From Myxococcales bacterium (GTDB lineage Bacteria > Myxococcota_A > Polyangia > Fen-1088): a stretch of 64,000 nucleotides of DNA. The stretch is taken from assembly GCA_022184915.1 (NCBI GenBank), contig JAGTJU010000002.1, positions 558,001 through 622,000 of the forward strand, read 5' to 3'. The notes beneath the pieces are model-generated. The model was not told the origin of the DNA. It worked only from the letters and a program-made list of their open reading frames with translations, and ran no database searches. Numbering within the stretch: position 1 is the stretch's first letter; each line of letters starts with the position of its first letter. Positions 1 to 9,353 of this stretch are shown here, piece by piece. Made by a program: the position numbers and the translations under genes.

Positions 1-22
1 AAACCAGTCTGCCGTGCACGTC

Positions 23-1336
23 TCAGCGGGCGAGCGGACGCACCGTCGGAGGGGAATTCCGCGCGTCTGCGGGCGCCGCCGGCGGAGGCTTTGGGGCGTA
101 CGGGCGCAACTCCAATGCCTGTTCGTCGAAGAGTCGTCTGCCCTTGGCGGTGAAGGGCCACGCCGCAAGACCCGCCACCACGAGCGCTGCCAGGCACAGC
201 GTCAGCCTGATGCCCCGCCGCGCCGAGGCGGCGCCAAAGGAGGTGTGGCCGTCGCGTGCGGGTGGAAGGCATGCGGCTGCGCGTCGTGGGTCCCCCTCTG
301 CCAAGGCGGGGGCTGCCTCGGTAAGGGGCGCGCCTTCGATCGTCTTGTGGAGCTGTTGCGCATCCAGAGGGTGAGCGATCAAGATCGCCTCGAGGTCTTT
401 GACCATTGCGTGCGCGCTTTGGTATCGCCGCCCGAGAGATCGGGACAACGCGCGCTGCACCACCACCTCGAGCGTGGGAAACACGGTGGGGGCAAAACGA
501 GAGACGGGGGGGATCTCCGCGCGCATGAGCCGCGAAACGGTGGTGGCATGATCGCCTCCTCCGAAGAGCCGCTGCCCCGTGAGCATCTCCCACATGACGA
601 CCCCCAAAGAAAAAACGTCCGAGCGGTCGTCGATGATGTCGCCTGCCACTTGTTCGGGAGAGCTGTACGCCGCTTTTCCCTTGAAGGTTTTCGCTTGCGT
701 GATCGAGCGCGGCGACCTTTGATCGAAAAGAGCGATGCCGAAGTCGAGCAGCTTCACCCGGCCATCGCGCAAAAGCATGATGTTTTCGGGGCTGACGTCG
801 CGGTGAATGAGGTTCATCGGCTCCCCCGATTCGTCACAGAGCTTGTGAGCGTAGGCGAGGGCACGGGCCACTTCACAGGCGATGAAGGCCGCAACGGAGG
901 GAGGCACCTTCCCGTTGAGGCGTCGCAAACGCACCAGGATCGTGCCGAGGTCGACCCCGTCCAGATGCTCCATCGCAAGGTAGTCGATGCCACCGATGAC
1001 CCCGCGGCCGTACACGCGCACGACATTGGGATGGGTGAGCCGCGCGCTCAGCCGGGATTCGTCCCGAAATAGACTGACGAAGTAGGCGGAACGGGCGAAC
1101 TGGGGAAGGATCTTCTTGATGACGAGAAAGCCCTCGGGATTTTTGACGTCTCCCACACAGGCCTTCCACACCTCCGCCATGCCGCCCCGGCCAAGCCGTT
1201 CGAGGAGCCAGTAGCGCCCGAACTGAGAGGCGAAGCTGCCGGAGGCGGGCGCGGCCGCCGTGGGGGCGAGATCCTTAACGAAGACCGTACGGGCCCGCTC
1301 GTCGTCCACCGATGTCTCTGTGTCAGCCTGGGGCAT
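23..1336 (-). CDS. Ser/Thr protein kinase with C-terminal membrane anchor
   Basis: This is a Hanks-type kinase of about 437 residues that phosphorylates Ser/Thr on target proteins. The catalytic domain carries a Gly loop (GRGGMAEV), the ATP-binding Lys in VIKK, the catalytic loop HRDVSPEN, the DFG motif DFGIA and a SPE motif, in the order of active kinases. A single hydrophobic segment (LCLAALVVAGLAAW) near the C-terminus should anchor it in the inner membrane, with a short Pro-rich tail outside. The start was placed at the ATG giving MPQADTET; upstream in-frame codons run through the intergenic region and look non-coding. Its substrates cannot be told from the sequence. The gene upstream on the same strand is a small lipoprotein. 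Confidence 0.9.
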   Translation of the reverse strand: MPQADTETSVDDERARTVFVKDLAPTAAAPASGSFASQFGRYWLLERLGRGGMAEVWKACVGDVKNPEGFLVIKKILPQFARSAYFVSLFRDESRLSARLTHPNVVRVYGRGVIGGIDYLAMEHLDGVDLGTILVRLRRLNGKVPPSVAAFIACEVARALAYAHKLCDESGEPMNLIHRDVSPENIMLLRDGRVKLLDFGIALFDQRSPRSITQAKTFKGKAAYSSPEQVAGDIIDDRSDVFSLGVVMWEMLTGQRLFGGGDHATTVSRLMRAEIPPVSRFAPTVFPTLEVVVQRALSRSLGRRYQSAHAMVKDLEAILIAHPLDAQQLHKTIEGAPLTEAAPALAEGDPRRAAACLPPARDGHTSFGAASARRGIRLTLCLAALVVAGLAAWPFTAKGRRLFDEQALELRPYAPKPPPAAPADARNSPPTVRPLAR

Positions 1337-1417
1337 ACGTCTCGCGCTCCGAATGACCCTTAGTGCCCGCAATAGCCCCACAGGCATCATCTTTCGCAGG
1401 CCGCCCCCCCCAAAACA

Positions 1418-1481
1418 CCCCGGGTGGGTTGCCCGAGGGCTTTTGGGGGGCACAGAGTTTCGACCGGGCTTCCACCCGGGG
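1418..1481. repeat. Inverted repeat between lipoprotein and kinase genes
   Basis: Ten-base arms (1418-1427 ccccgggtgg and 1472-1481 ccacccgggg) are perfect reverse complements separated by 44 bases. A short T run follows the distal arm on the minus strand (tgtttt). It may end or attenuate transcription from the lipoprotein gene into the kinase gene, but the loop is long. Confidence 0.35.
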
Positions 1482-1506
1482 TTTTGTCGGGTGCCTCCGC
1501 CGCGGT

Positions 1507-1803
1507 TTAGGGCACGATGCCCGCGCAGGTCGTGGCGCACGAGAACGTGGCGGAGGTGCACGACTCGTCGTCGATGCAGGACTCGCAGGCGTTGACCTTC
1601 TCTTCGAATCCAGCTTCCTCATCTGACTGCGTCTCGCAGCGAGAGCGGCACGCGCCCACGTCGTAGTCGTCGTCGAAACATGATTCGTAGCGGGCGCACA
1701 CACGCTGGCAATTGATGAGTTCCTCCGTCTCGCCACAAGACGCCAAGGCCCATCCCCCAAGACCCACCAATCCCACGAACATCATCCCCAGAGCTTTTTT
1801 CAT
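1507..1803 (-). CDS. Small Cys-rich lipoprotein
   Basis: This encodes a 98-residue protein of unknown function. It starts with a lipoprotein signal (MKKALGMMFVGL, then a lipobox ending LASC), so the mature form should be lipid-anchored. The mature part has about ten Cys residues in CxxxC-type spacings (INCQRVC, YESCF, CESCID, CATTC) that suggest a disulfide-stabilised fold. Small lipoproteins like this are common in myxobacteria. It lies upstream of the kinase gene on the same strand with a 170-base gap that holds an inverted repeat. Confidence 0.75.
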   Translation of the reverse strand: MKKALGMMFVGLVGLGGWALASCGETEELINCQRVCARYESCFDDDYDVGACRSRCETQSDEEAGFEEKVNACESCIDDESCTSATFSCATTCAGIVP

Positions 1804-2049
1804 GTCGCCTTCTTTCTGTGTTGTTGCCGGACGCCGGGGCGGCTTCAAACGACGTGCCAGCGGCGCGAGGCCCTGCGGGTGCCGTTCTCGGCCTTGTGCC
1901 GACGCACGCGGGGTTACCCCTGCGTGCCTGCAGCCACGGCCCGGTGACCCCCGGGGCGCCGCCCCGAGCGGGGCTTTGCCGGTCAGCCTTTGGCATTTCG
2001 CCTGCAGGGTGACCATGCGGGGCGCCGCAGGGCGCGCAGAGAGATACAG

Positions 2050-3291
2050 ATGGAAACTTCCCGTGACACGAGGTCTCGCGATCGCGCCGAACGCACGCAG
2101 GCGAGGCGGGCGCGATGGCCGAGATGGCTCGCGGTGGCCGGGCTGCTCGTCCTGTCGCTGCTCATCGTCGTTCGTATCGTTCTCGATCCCCTCGCCAGCT
2201 GGGCGACCCGCAAGGCGCTGCGGGATGCCCGGGGGATCGACGGGGCCTTCGCAGACGTTTCGGTGGGGCTCTTTCCTCCCCGCTACGAGATCACAAGGCT
2301 TAAGGTCGTGAACGCCGCCCGCGAAGACTGGGACGAGCCCTGGGTGTTCGCCGAGCAGGTACGCGCGACTTTGGACGGAAGCGCGCTCTTGCGAGGCAAG
2401 CTGAGGGTGACGGCGGAGGTGCGAGGCCCAAAACTTCGTGTGCCTGGCGGGCCTGTGGCACAAGTCGAGCCGGACGCGAGCGACAAGCCCCTTGGGGAGG
2501 TGCTGGAAGCGCTGCCGCCGGTCAGTCTCACGCGGCTCGAGGTCCATGATGCGGAGGTCCTGGCGAAGGTCCCCGCTCGGCCGGAGGAGGACAGGGCGAA
2601 GGCGCGTCGAGATGCAGGGGGGCAGCGCGAGGTCGCTCGCATCTGGGTGCATGACGTCGACGTGGTTGTGGAGAACGTGACGACGCACGCCGCTTTGGCC
2701 GATGGTCAACCCGTCAATGTGTCGATGGCGGGAACGATTGAACGCTCGGGGCAGATCCAGGGCTTCGGAACGATCGACTTGTTCAGTGAAAAGCCGCGCT
2801 TTGCGGGACGCTTCGAGATGCGCGAGCTCGCCCTGACGCGCCTCTTCGATCTGCTGGCGCCGCGCACCGGTATGCAAGCCAGCCAGGGCACGCTGGACCT
2901 CTTCGTGCAAGTCAAGGCTGCAGACGGACGCATCGAAGGCGGTATCAAGCCTGTGCTGAAGAACGTCGAGGTGGAGCAAGCCGAAGAGGGGTGGACGAAC
3001 GCGCTCAAGGCGTGGCTCGTCGACCAGGGGATCGACCTTGCGTCCGATCGGGTTCCCGGTCGAAACGCCGTGGCCACCACGATCCCGATTCGGGGCTCGC
3101 TCGAGCGCCCTGACCTTCAAGTGTGGCCTGCCGTGCTGGGTGTCGTCCGGAATGCGTTCGTTTCGGCGCTTGCGTCGGGCTACTTCAACGTGCCCCCGGA
3201 CGTCGCCAAGGAAGACCAGGGGCCCTTGGAACAAACCGTGGATGCCGTGACGGGGCAAGACCCTCCGAAGGCGCAACCGAAAGCCAAATGA
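2050..3291 (+). CDS. DUF748/AsmA-like membrane-anchored protein
   Basis: A protein of about 413 residues with a cytoplasmic basic N-terminus, one membrane helix (LAVAGLLVLSLLIVVRIVL) and a long periplasmic part. The segment after the helix (a DPLASWATRKAL-type motif, then repeated beta-rich stretches) matches the DUF748/AsmA-like pattern, a family associated with outer-membrane maintenance and lipid movement. The start was taken as METSRDT, since the earlier in-frame codons are Arg-rich and non-coding in character. The stop overlaps the start of the next gene (ATGA), so the two are translationally coupled. The exact role is unknown. Confidence 0.7.
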   Translation: METSRDTRSRDRAERTQARRARWPRWLAVAGLLVLSLLIVVRIVLDPLASWATRKALRDARGIDGAFADVSVGLFPPRYEITRLKVVNAAREDWDEPWVFAEQVRATLDGSALLRGKLRVTAEVRGPKLRVPGGPVAQVEPDASDKPLGEVLEALPPVSLTRLEVHDAEVLAKVPARPEEDRAKARRDAGGQREVARIWVHDVDVVVENVTTHAALADGQPVNVSMAGTIERSGQIQGFGTIDLFSEKPRFAGRFEMRELALTRLFDLLAPRTGMQASQGTLDLFVQVKAADGRIEGGIKPVLKNVEVEQAEEGWTNALKAWLVDQGIDLASDRVPGRNAVATTIPIRGSLERPDLQVWPAVLGVVRNAFVSALASGYFNVPPDVAKEDQGPLEQTVDAVTGQDPPKAQPKAK

Positions 3292-3827
3292 TGCTGACGA
3301 ATACGCACCGTACGCGCGGGCCCGTGCCCCACGACCCTGACCGAGCCAGGCGAGGGGGAAGTCCAGGGAGGCTGCTCGTGCAGGGGGGCGTCTGCGCGGC
3401 GATGCTCCTTGGATGCGGCCACACGGAACGTGTGAAGGCCCCAGAACGCACGACGACGTCCTCGAAAGAGGCCCCTGAGCCCGGGCGTGAGGGTGGGCGT
3501 ACCGAAGAGTCGAAAGCCTCGTCGCCCGAACAGGGAGAGCGGAGCCAGCCGCCGTCCGAGCCCCGTGTCCCTCTCGCGGCATCACCGGGGGCGCTGATGC
3601 AGAAGGAGGCGGTGATGGCTCTGCAAAAGAGCCTGAAGAGCGCAGGCTTTCTCGAGGGCCCGGAGCAAAGCCTGTCCGGCCGCCTCGACGCAAAGACAGA
3701 ACAGGCCCTTCGCGCGTATCAGCGCGCACACGATCTCCCCGCGACGGGCCTCCCCGACAGGGCCACCGCGGCGTCTCTCGGACTCGACCCCGAGCAGCTC
3801 TTCAAGTCCGCTCCCACCGACGAGTAG
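3288..3827 (+). CDS. Peptidoglycan-binding-domain lipoprotein
   Basis: A protein of about 179 residues. The N-terminus has a long basic stretch followed by a hydrophobic segment ending in a lipobox (MLLGC), then a charged Ser/Pro/Glu-rich linker. The C-terminal 65 residues form a PG_binding_1 domain, seen in the pattern ALQKSLKSAGF, GRLDAKTEQAL and AYQRAHDLPATG. It probably tethers the envelope to peptidoglycan. It overlaps the DUF748-like gene by four bases (ATGA), so the two probably act together in the envelope. Confidence 0.8.
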   Translation: MMLTNTHRTRGPVPHDPDRARRGGSPGRLLVQGGVCAAMLLGCGHTERVKAPERTTTSSKEAPEPGREGGRTEESKASSPEQGERSQPPSEPRVPLAASPGALMQKEAVMALQKSLKSAGFLEGPEQSLSGRLDAKTEQALRAYQRAHDLPATGLPDRATAASLGLDPEQLFKSAPTDE

Positions 3828-3959
3828 GTCGCTGGGCGCACCTTTGGTTACGAATGCGTCTCTTTCGGCCTAATTGGGCACCTGACGAATAGCAAGTTGC
3901 CGTGAGGTCGGTGACGATTTGTTAACCCGAACGGTGATCGCCTCGCCTCCTACCTCTTC

Positions 3960-4640
3960 ATGACAACTCGGCTCCTTGCTGTTCACCGGCGCCGCCTCGC
4001 GCGTCACGCCTCGTGGTTGGGCCTGGCCGCGCTCTTGGGCCTGGCATCCCTCAACCCCCCTGCCGCCCAGGCCACCGTCATGGTGGACGTTCCCCTGGAC
4101 GACCTCATCGTCCGTGCCGACTTGGTCGTGCGCGGTAAAGTCCAAAGGATCGGCAGCCGTGTGCATGTGGTCGATGGCGCTCTCGAGGCGAGGACCCATG
4201 TGTGGCTCGAGGTGAAGGAAGTGTTGGGCGGTAAGGCCGAAGGGCGGCAGCTCGTTCACTTGTGGGAGCTCGGCGGGCGGTACGCCGACACCGAGACCAT
4301 CGTGGCCGGCGCTCCCCACTACACGGTAGGCGAAGAGGTGGTCGTGTTCCTCCAGCGCGATGCGGAGGGCAAGGATGTCTTCCGCACGCTCGAGATGACT
4401 CAGGGCAAGTACCACATCCTGGCTGATGGCGCGGGCCGAGACACGATGGCCATCAGAGACCTTTCCGAGATCGCCGTGGCCAGATGGAACCGACGAGGCG
4501 CCATGCGCGTGGTCGAGCCGCCGGCGGAAAAGGCCGTGAGCCTCGACAAGCTTCGTACCCGCATCAAGGCGCTGCGCCTGACGGAGCCGGGTGTGAAGGC
4601 TCCCGCTGTCAACAAGCTGGGCGCGGAGGGGGTCCGATGA
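3960..4640 (+). CDS. Secreted protein of unknown function, coupled to matrixin gene
   Basis: A 226-residue protein with a signal peptide (LGLAALLGLASL, then a PAAQA cleavage context). The mature part contains a beta-rich domain with patterns such as ADLVVRGKVQ and YTVGEEVVVFLQ, common in small myxobacterial secreted proteins found beside MYXO-CTERM matrixins. No catalytic motif is visible. Its stop overlaps the start of the matrixin gene (ATGA at 4637-4640). A role as chaperone, inhibitor or partner of the protease is an inference from this coupling. Confidence 0.6.
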   Translation: MTTRLLAVHRRRLARHASWLGLAALLGLASLNPPAAQATVMVDVPLDDLIVRADLVVRGKVQRIGSRVHVVDGALEARTHVWLEVKEVLGGKAEGRQLVHLWELGGRYADTETIVAGAPHYTVGEEVVVFLQRDAEGKDVFRTLEMTQGKYHILADGAGRDTMAIRDLSEIAVARWNRRGAMRVVEPPAEKAVSLDKLRTRIKALRLTEPGVKAPAVNKLGAEGVR

Positions 4641-6178
4641 AAACGTCTCGCATGGCCGTGGGACTCTCGCTGGTGATGGGTGCAGCCCTCACGTTGACGT
4701 CAGCCAACAGCTGGGCGTATTCCTGCATCACGAACAGCTGCTCGCGCTATTGCGACAACCCCGTGCCTTACAAGCTCGGAACCCCCTCCGCGGACCTTGG
4801 TGCCCAGAGCTCGGAGGCCGAAGTCAAAAAGGCGATGGAGCTTTGGACGAAGCCCGCGTGCTCGAGCCTCAAAGTCCAGTACGGCGGCACCACGAGCGAA
4901 GCCGCCGGCAACGCCAACGCGGTGGTTGCGTGGGTAGAGTCGGGCTGGTCAGGTGGCAATGGCACCATCGGCACCACCACCTCGCGCATCTCCGGGGGAT
5001 GCTTGCGGGCCCACATGCGGCTCAACGGCGTCAACTTCCGCTGGGTCCCTGGCAACACGGCCAGCCGGTCCGAGGTGAACGCCGTCACGATTTTGGCCCA
5101 CGAAGGCGGGCACTACTTCGGCCTGGGGCACTCGAGCGTCAATGGGGCCTTGATGGAAGCTAGTTACGGTGGCGGCATCATTCCCTTGAGCGCCGACGAT
5201 GAAGCTGGCATTTGCAAGATCTACCCCGGTGGGGGCGGCGCTCCCACGCCGGATGTGCCCGGTACGGGGGGGGCTCCGGGCAGTGGGGGTGGGAACGGGG
5301 CCGGTGGGTCTCCCGGGACCGGCGGCTCGAACGGCGGGGGCACGGGCGATGGCACCCTCTGCGCGCCTTGCCAACGGAAGGCCGATTGCTCCACGGGCTT
5401 CTGCCTGTCGAACAATCAGACGGGAGAGCGCTTCTGCAGCGTCGCTTGCGGAGGCGGATGTCCCAGCGGATGGAACTGCGTTCCCGCCGACAACACGGGC
5501 GGCGTCGACGTGTGTGTGCCTCCTTCGCTGACTTGCTCCGGGTACATGCCGCCGCCTGCGCCGAACCCAGGCTCGGGCGGCTCGAGCGGTTCGGGCGGCT
5601 CGGGAGGGGGTATGGGTGCAGGAGGATCGTCCGGCGGGGCAGCTCCCATGCCGGGCGGGGGCGGCATGACCGCAAATCCGTGTGACAACGACGACGATTG
5701 CGGTTCGGGGCAAAGTTGCAACGCCTCGGGCCAGTGCGTTGCAAACGACGGCGGCGAGATCATCGCGCCGGATGGCGAAGCATGTGACGTCAATACGGAC
5801 TGCCAATCCCGGCTGTGCGTGGAGGCCGATGGCAAGTCCTTTTGCACCCGCGTGTGCGCCTCGAACGCAGACTGCGTAAGTGGCTTTGCTTGCCGGCAAC
5901 GTGGAAACGAGCGCGTGTGTTTGCCCGTCGACGAAGAGGCCGGCAGCGGGGGCGCAAGTGGCACGGCTGGTCAAAGTGGCGGTGGGGGTCAAAGTGCAGG
6001 CGCGCAGGGGGGCGCGGGTCAGCCTTCGGCTTCGGCAGGAGACGAGGGCGGCTCGGGCTGTACGATGGCCGGTCGATCGAAGCCTGTGGGGGGCGCGTGG
6101 ATTTTGTTCTTCGCGTTGGTGAGTGGCGCTCTGGTGTATCGACGCCTTCGCCGCAGCGGCTTGGCGGCGCGCGTTTAG
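4637..6178 (+). CDS. Matrixin-like zinc metalloprotease with MYXO-CTERM tail
   Basis: A 513-residue secreted protease. A signal peptide (about residues 1-27) leads into a catalytic domain with the zinc motif HEGGHYFGLGH (His155, Glu156, His159, His165) and a downstream Met near residue 173. After the domain come Gly/Ser-rich linkers alternating with Cys-rich modules (CQRKADCSTGFC, CDNDDDCGSGQSC, CDVNTDCQSRLC). The C-terminus is a sorting tail: a Cys box (GCTMAGR), a hydrophobic helix and an Arg cluster (YRRLRR). In myxobacteria such tails are cut and the protein is anchored at the cell surface. It is coupled to the preceding secreted protein and followed by a strong terminator. Confidence 0.88.
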   Translation: MKTSRMAVGLSLVMGAALTLTSANSWAYSCITNSCSRYCDNPVPYKLGTPSADLGAQSSEAEVKKAMELWTKPACSSLKVQYGGTTSEAAGNANAVVAWVESGWSGGNGTIGTTTSRISGGCLRAHMRLNGVNFRWVPGNTASRSEVNAVTILAHEGGHYFGLGHSSVNGALMEASYGGGIIPLSADDEAGICKIYPGGGGAPTPDVPGTGGAPGSGGGNGAGGSPGTGGSNGGGTGDGTLCAPCQRKADCSTGFCLSNNQTGERFCSVACGGGCPSGWNCVPADNTGGVDVCVPPSLTCSGYMPPPAPNPGSGGSSGSGGSGGGMGAGGSSGGAAPMPGGGGMTANPCDNDDDCGSGQSCNASGQCVANDGGEIIAPDGEACDVNTDCQSRLCVEADGKSFCTRVCASNADCVSGFACRQRGNERVCLPVDEEAGSGGASGTAGQSGGGGQSAGAQGGAGQPSASAGDEGGSGCTMAGRSKPVGGAWILFFALVSGALVYRRLRRSGLAARV

Positions 6179-6197
6179 CAGCGGCTCACTGTCGAGG

Positions 6198-6232
6198 CGG
6201 GGGTCGCTTTCAAGAAGAAGCGACCCCCGTTT
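6198..6232 (+). terminator. Rho-independent terminator after matrixin gene
   Basis: A perfect 12-bp stem (6198-6209 pairs with 6218-6229), an 8-base loop and a T-rich tail begin 20 bases after the matrixin stop codon. Confidence 0.85.
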
Positions 6233-6345
6233 CCTTTTCGAAGCTTGTGACCGTCGCGAGGACCACCATTTCCAGAGCCACCTGGAAGTCTGGAAGGTGG
6301 GTACGGCCGCCTCGAGACGAGTTGCAGCGTAGGCAAACATGGGAC

Positions 6346-6379
6346 AAAAAAAGCCCAGCGCCCGTGTGGGGCGCTGGGC
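6346..6379 (-). terminator. Rho-independent terminator after PKD lipoprotein gene
   Basis: A perfect 11-bp stem (6353-6363 with 6369-6379), a 5-base loop and seven A on the plus strand (seven U in the minus-strand transcript). It lies just beyond the stop of the minus-strand lipoprotein gene at 6401. Confidence 0.9.
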
Positions 6380-6400
6380 CTTGGGGGACTAGGGTGGTCC

Positions 6401-7093
6401 TCAGGGGGTGCAGGTCACGCTGACCGTGCGGCTATCCACGCACTTGCCGTCCGAGACCGTGAAGGTCAGCTCGTGCGTTCCGGCGACCGCGCAAGCAAAG
6501 GACGTGCTGCCCACGTTCGTGGCTGCGAACGTGCCACCGCCCGAGGCGGTCCAGGCGTAGGTGAGCGTGTCCGCGGCGTCGCTGTCGGACGCAGCGCCGG
6601 AGACCATGAGCTTGCCGCCCACGCCCACCGTGCGAGGCGCCACGACGAGGTCGGAGGCCACGGGGCAGTTGTTGAAGACCGCCTCGACGGCGACAGAGCC
6701 TGCGCCCTCTTCCCCTTGGCATTGCAGGACGATGGCGAGCGAGGTCGTTTGCCCCGCGACCACGTCGAAGCCCGCCTCACCCAGACAGGTCGTGCCGAGG
6801 TCGGTGGAGACGGCCGCCAGCTCGATGGTGTATCCGACGCCTGCGGGCACGTCGATGAGGGCGCTGATGGTGGCGCCGGGATCGCTCACCTCGATGTTGC
6901 CCTCGAGCGGTGCCAGCGAAGCACCGGTGATCGAGTAGCGCACGGTGTTCACCGTCACCGTCTCCGACAGCTTGATGGCAAGGCCCACCGCGCCGAGGTC
7001 TCCCGGACGCCGTGGCTTCTCTCCAGAGCAGGCACCCAGCGTGGCGATCACCACCAGGGCGGCAAGGGCTCGAAACATAGACATGCGAATCAT
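6401..7093 (-). CDS. PKD-domain lipoprotein
   Basis: A protein of about 230 residues. It has a lipoprotein signal (FRALAALVVIATLGAC) and a C-terminal PKD-like Ig fold seen in VSGAASDSDAADTLTYAW and the ending HELTFTVSDGKC. The middle region is beta-rich with paired Cys residues. PKD domains usually mediate protein or carbohydrate contacts outside the cell. Its start lies 21 bases after the stop of the PhoX-like gene on the same strand, so the two probably form an operon ending at the terminator just downstream. Confidence 0.75.
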   Translation of the reverse strand: MIRMSMFRALAALVVIATLGACSGEKPRRPGDLGAVGLAIKLSETVTVNTVRYSITGASLAPLEGNIEVSDPGATISALIDVPAGVGYTIELAAVSTDLGTTCLGEAGFDVVAGQTTSLAIVLQCQGEEGAGSVAVEAVFNNCPVASDLVVAPRTVGVGGKLMVSGAASDSDAADTLTYAWTASGGGTFAATNVGSTSFACAVAGTHELTFTVSDGKCVDSRTVSVTCTP

Positions 7094-7113
7094 GGCATTT
7101 CTCCTGTAGTCGC

Positions 7114-9123
7114 TCAGCTGCCGATCTTGCGATTGGCGAGGTGCCGCACGGCCACGACGGCCGGACGAGGGGGGGTGTTGGTGTTGTCGGGCCAGGACGA
7201 AAGGGTATTGGGCAAGCCCCCGCCTTCTCCTGGGTGCTGGATGCAAGCGAACAAGGTGCGGTCATCGGTCGAGTGTTTGAGGCTGGCCACCTCGGCGCCG
7301 GGAACGCTGCTCAAGAACTGGCGCACGTACCCGCGGTCGGGCCCCTCCACCGGCACCGCGAAGATGCCGTCGTTCAGGCCCGTGAAGCCTGGGCTGTTCG
7401 GCATGCCGTCGGTGGCGATCCAGAGGTTTCCGTCCTGATCGAAGTCCAGGTTGTCCGGGCAGGAGATCTTGCTGACCCGGCTCGGATCGAACCCGGCGAA
7501 GTAGCTGCCCTGGCTGGCGATGGCGGGGTCGCCACAGAGCAGCAGGATCTCCCAGCTGAACGTCTGGGAGCCGTTGTCGGCGTTCGCCTCGCTGATCTCA
7601 ATCACGTGGCCCCAGCGGTTGCCGAGGCGCGGGTTGGCCTTCACCTCGCCCGCATCGGCAGCCACGGCGTTGCGCGCCGAGTTGTTGGTGCACGCCATGT
7701 ACACCTTGCCTGTGACGGGGCTGACGTCCACGTCTTCCGGGCGGTCCATCTTGGTCGCGCCCATGAGATCCGCGGCCTTCCGCGTGTTCACACACACCTC
7801 GGCCTGGGTCGGGAACCCAGCGGCCGCGGTGAGCGGGCCCTGTCCGGCCACGAGCGGCAGCCACACACCAGAGCCATCCGCGTTGAACTTCGCCACGTAG
7901 AGCGTGCCCTCGGAGAGCAAGCTCATGTTGGCGTCGCGATCGGTGGGGTTGAACTGCCCGGCCGAGACGAACTTGTAGAGGTACTCGAAGCGGGCGTCGT
8001 CGCCGCTATAGACCACGGCGTTTCCGGCCTTGCTGAGCGTGGAGCTTGCGGCTTCGTGCTTGGTGCGGCCAAGGGCCGTGTGTTTGACCGGCGTCGACGT
8101 GGGGTCGTAAGGATCAATCTCCACGACGTAGCCGAACTTGGCGTACTCGTTGGGCTCCTTGCCGAGATCGAAGCGATCGTGGAAACGCTCCCACTTGCGC
8201 TCGGAGGCGCCCGAAGGGGCGGCCAGGCGCGCGTAGAGCGCTTGTTTGTCGGCGCTGGCGCCGGCGCGGTTGGCGAAGTACTGGTCGAAGTTTTCTTCCG
8301 CGGTCAGGATGGTGCCCCAGGGGGTGAAGCCACCCCCGCAGTTGTTCAGCATGCCCTTGACCGAACGGCCCGTGGGATCCGTGCTGGTCTGCAACAGCAG
8401 GCTGCCGGCGGCGGGGCCGTCGATCGCCATGGGGGTCTCGCCCGTGATGCGGCGGTTGAACGGGGAGGTCTTGTCGACGACCCAGCCCTGGGCGGTGTTC
8501 TCGATCGTCACCAAGGAGCCACCGTGCGCGGCCAGCTCGATGTTGACCTGGTCGGCGGTGGGGGCGGCATCCGTGTAGCCGGGGAACATTTCGAAGCCCG
8601 AGGTGTACTCGTGGTTCACCCACAACAAAGCCCGACGGGTGGGCTTCGTGAACAGGCGCCGGAACTGAACGCCGAGCGCCCACGAACGCAAGCGCGAGGG
8701 GCGTGTGAACCAGGGCGGCAGGGGCATCTGCACGATGAAGTCGCAGTTGAAGCCGAACTGCTGGGCCTGCACCGCAGGCGACTGCGCATTGACGTCGAAC
8801 CCAGGCACGCCCGGGAAGAGCGGATCGCCCCAGGCCACCACCACGTTGTGCGTGTAGCCGGCGGGAACGGTGATGGCGTCGAGACCGTTCGGGAGAATCG
8901 GCGAGAACGTCAGGCGTGCCCCGTGATCGGCGGCCTGGGCTTGCTTGGCCGAGAAGATCGCGGGCACCATGGCGGCACCCGTTGCTGCGCCGAAGCCCTT
9001 GAGCAGCGAGCGGCGTGCGATACGCTCCCGCATGACGTTGCCGAAGTATTCACCGTTGGCGTCTCGAGAATCCGCCTGGGCGATTGCCTGGCTCTCCTCG
9101 AGATCATGCTTTTTGTGGTTCAT
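7114..9123 (-). CDS. PhoX-family (DUF839) Tat-exported protein, probable phosphatase
   Basis: A 669-residue protein with a Tat signal (ERIARRSLLKGFGAATG) followed by an Ala-rich cleavage region, so it is exported folded. The body matches the PhoX/DUF839 family: WVNHEYTSG, NNCGGGFTPWGT with the following TAEENFDQYF, RPEDVDVSP and a CPDNLDFDQDGNLWIATDG-type segment. Characterised PhoX enzymes are calcium/iron-dependent alkaline phosphatases that release phosphate from organic esters. Whether this member has that activity is not proven. A GAAA-loop hairpin lies in the leader at 9155-9177. It heads a probable two-gene operon with the PKD lipoprotein. Confidence 0.85.
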   Translation of the reverse strand: MNHKKHDLEESQAIAQADSRDANGEYFGNVMRERIARRSLLKGFGAATGAAMVPAIFSAKQAQAADHGARLTFSPILPNGLDAITVPAGYTHNVVVAWGDPLFPGVPGFDVNAQSPAVQAQQFGFNCDFIVQMPLPPWFTRPSRLRSWALGVQFRRLFTKPTRRALLWVNHEYTSGFEMFPGYTDAAPTADQVNIELAAHGGSLVTIENTAQGWVVDKTSPFNRRITGETPMAIDGPAAGSLLLQTSTDPTGRSVKGMLNNCGGGFTPWGTILTAEENFDQYFANRAGASADKQALYARLAAPSGASERKWERFHDRFDLGKEPNEYAKFGYVVEIDPYDPTSTPVKHTALGRTKHEAASSTLSKAGNAVVYSGDDARFEYLYKFVSAGQFNPTDRDANMSLLSEGTLYVAKFNADGSGVWLPLVAGQGPLTAAAGFPTQAEVCVNTRKAADLMGATKMDRPEDVDVSPVTGKVYMACTNNSARNAVAADAGEVKANPRLGNRWGHVIEISEANADNGSQTFSWEILLLCGDPAIASQGSYFAGFDPSRVSKISCPDNLDFDQDGNLWIATDGMPNSPGFTGLNDGIFAVPVEGPDRGYVRQFLSSVPGAEVASLKHSTDDRTLFACIQHPGEGGGLPNTLSSWPDNTNTPPRPAVVAVRHLANRKIGS

Positions 9124-9353
9124 GAGATCCTGTCCTCCGAAGCAGTGGTCACCTGCCCCTCGCGAAAGCGCAGGGGCGTACGGCGCATACTGAATCAGCG
9201 CCGACGGCCCGTGCGTGACGGATCGCGGACGCTTTCGTTACGGCGTTCGTGAGGCGTCACATTGCCGACGAAGACGAGACGAAGCCGACACCGGACCGTG
9301 TGAAAGAGGGGGCTCTTTTCTCGCCGGCGGAAGCCTGGCAGTCTGAGACCACC

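Noticed and set aside
14-1072. Long open frame opposite the first kinase gene
   Set aside because: It is a shadow of the kinase gene on the other strand; the kinase motifs are clear, whereas this frame has Arg/His/Gly-rich sequence with no domain.
1507-3729. A 740-codon open frame on the minus strand
   Set aside because: Only its last 98 codons (the Cys-rich lipoprotein) look real; the rest runs opposite the DUF748-like and PG-binding genes, which have clear signals and domains.
9155-9177. GAAA-loop hairpin in the PhoX-gene leader as a riboswitch
   Set aside because: It is a single short stem with one bulge; no known riboswitch structure could be drawn.
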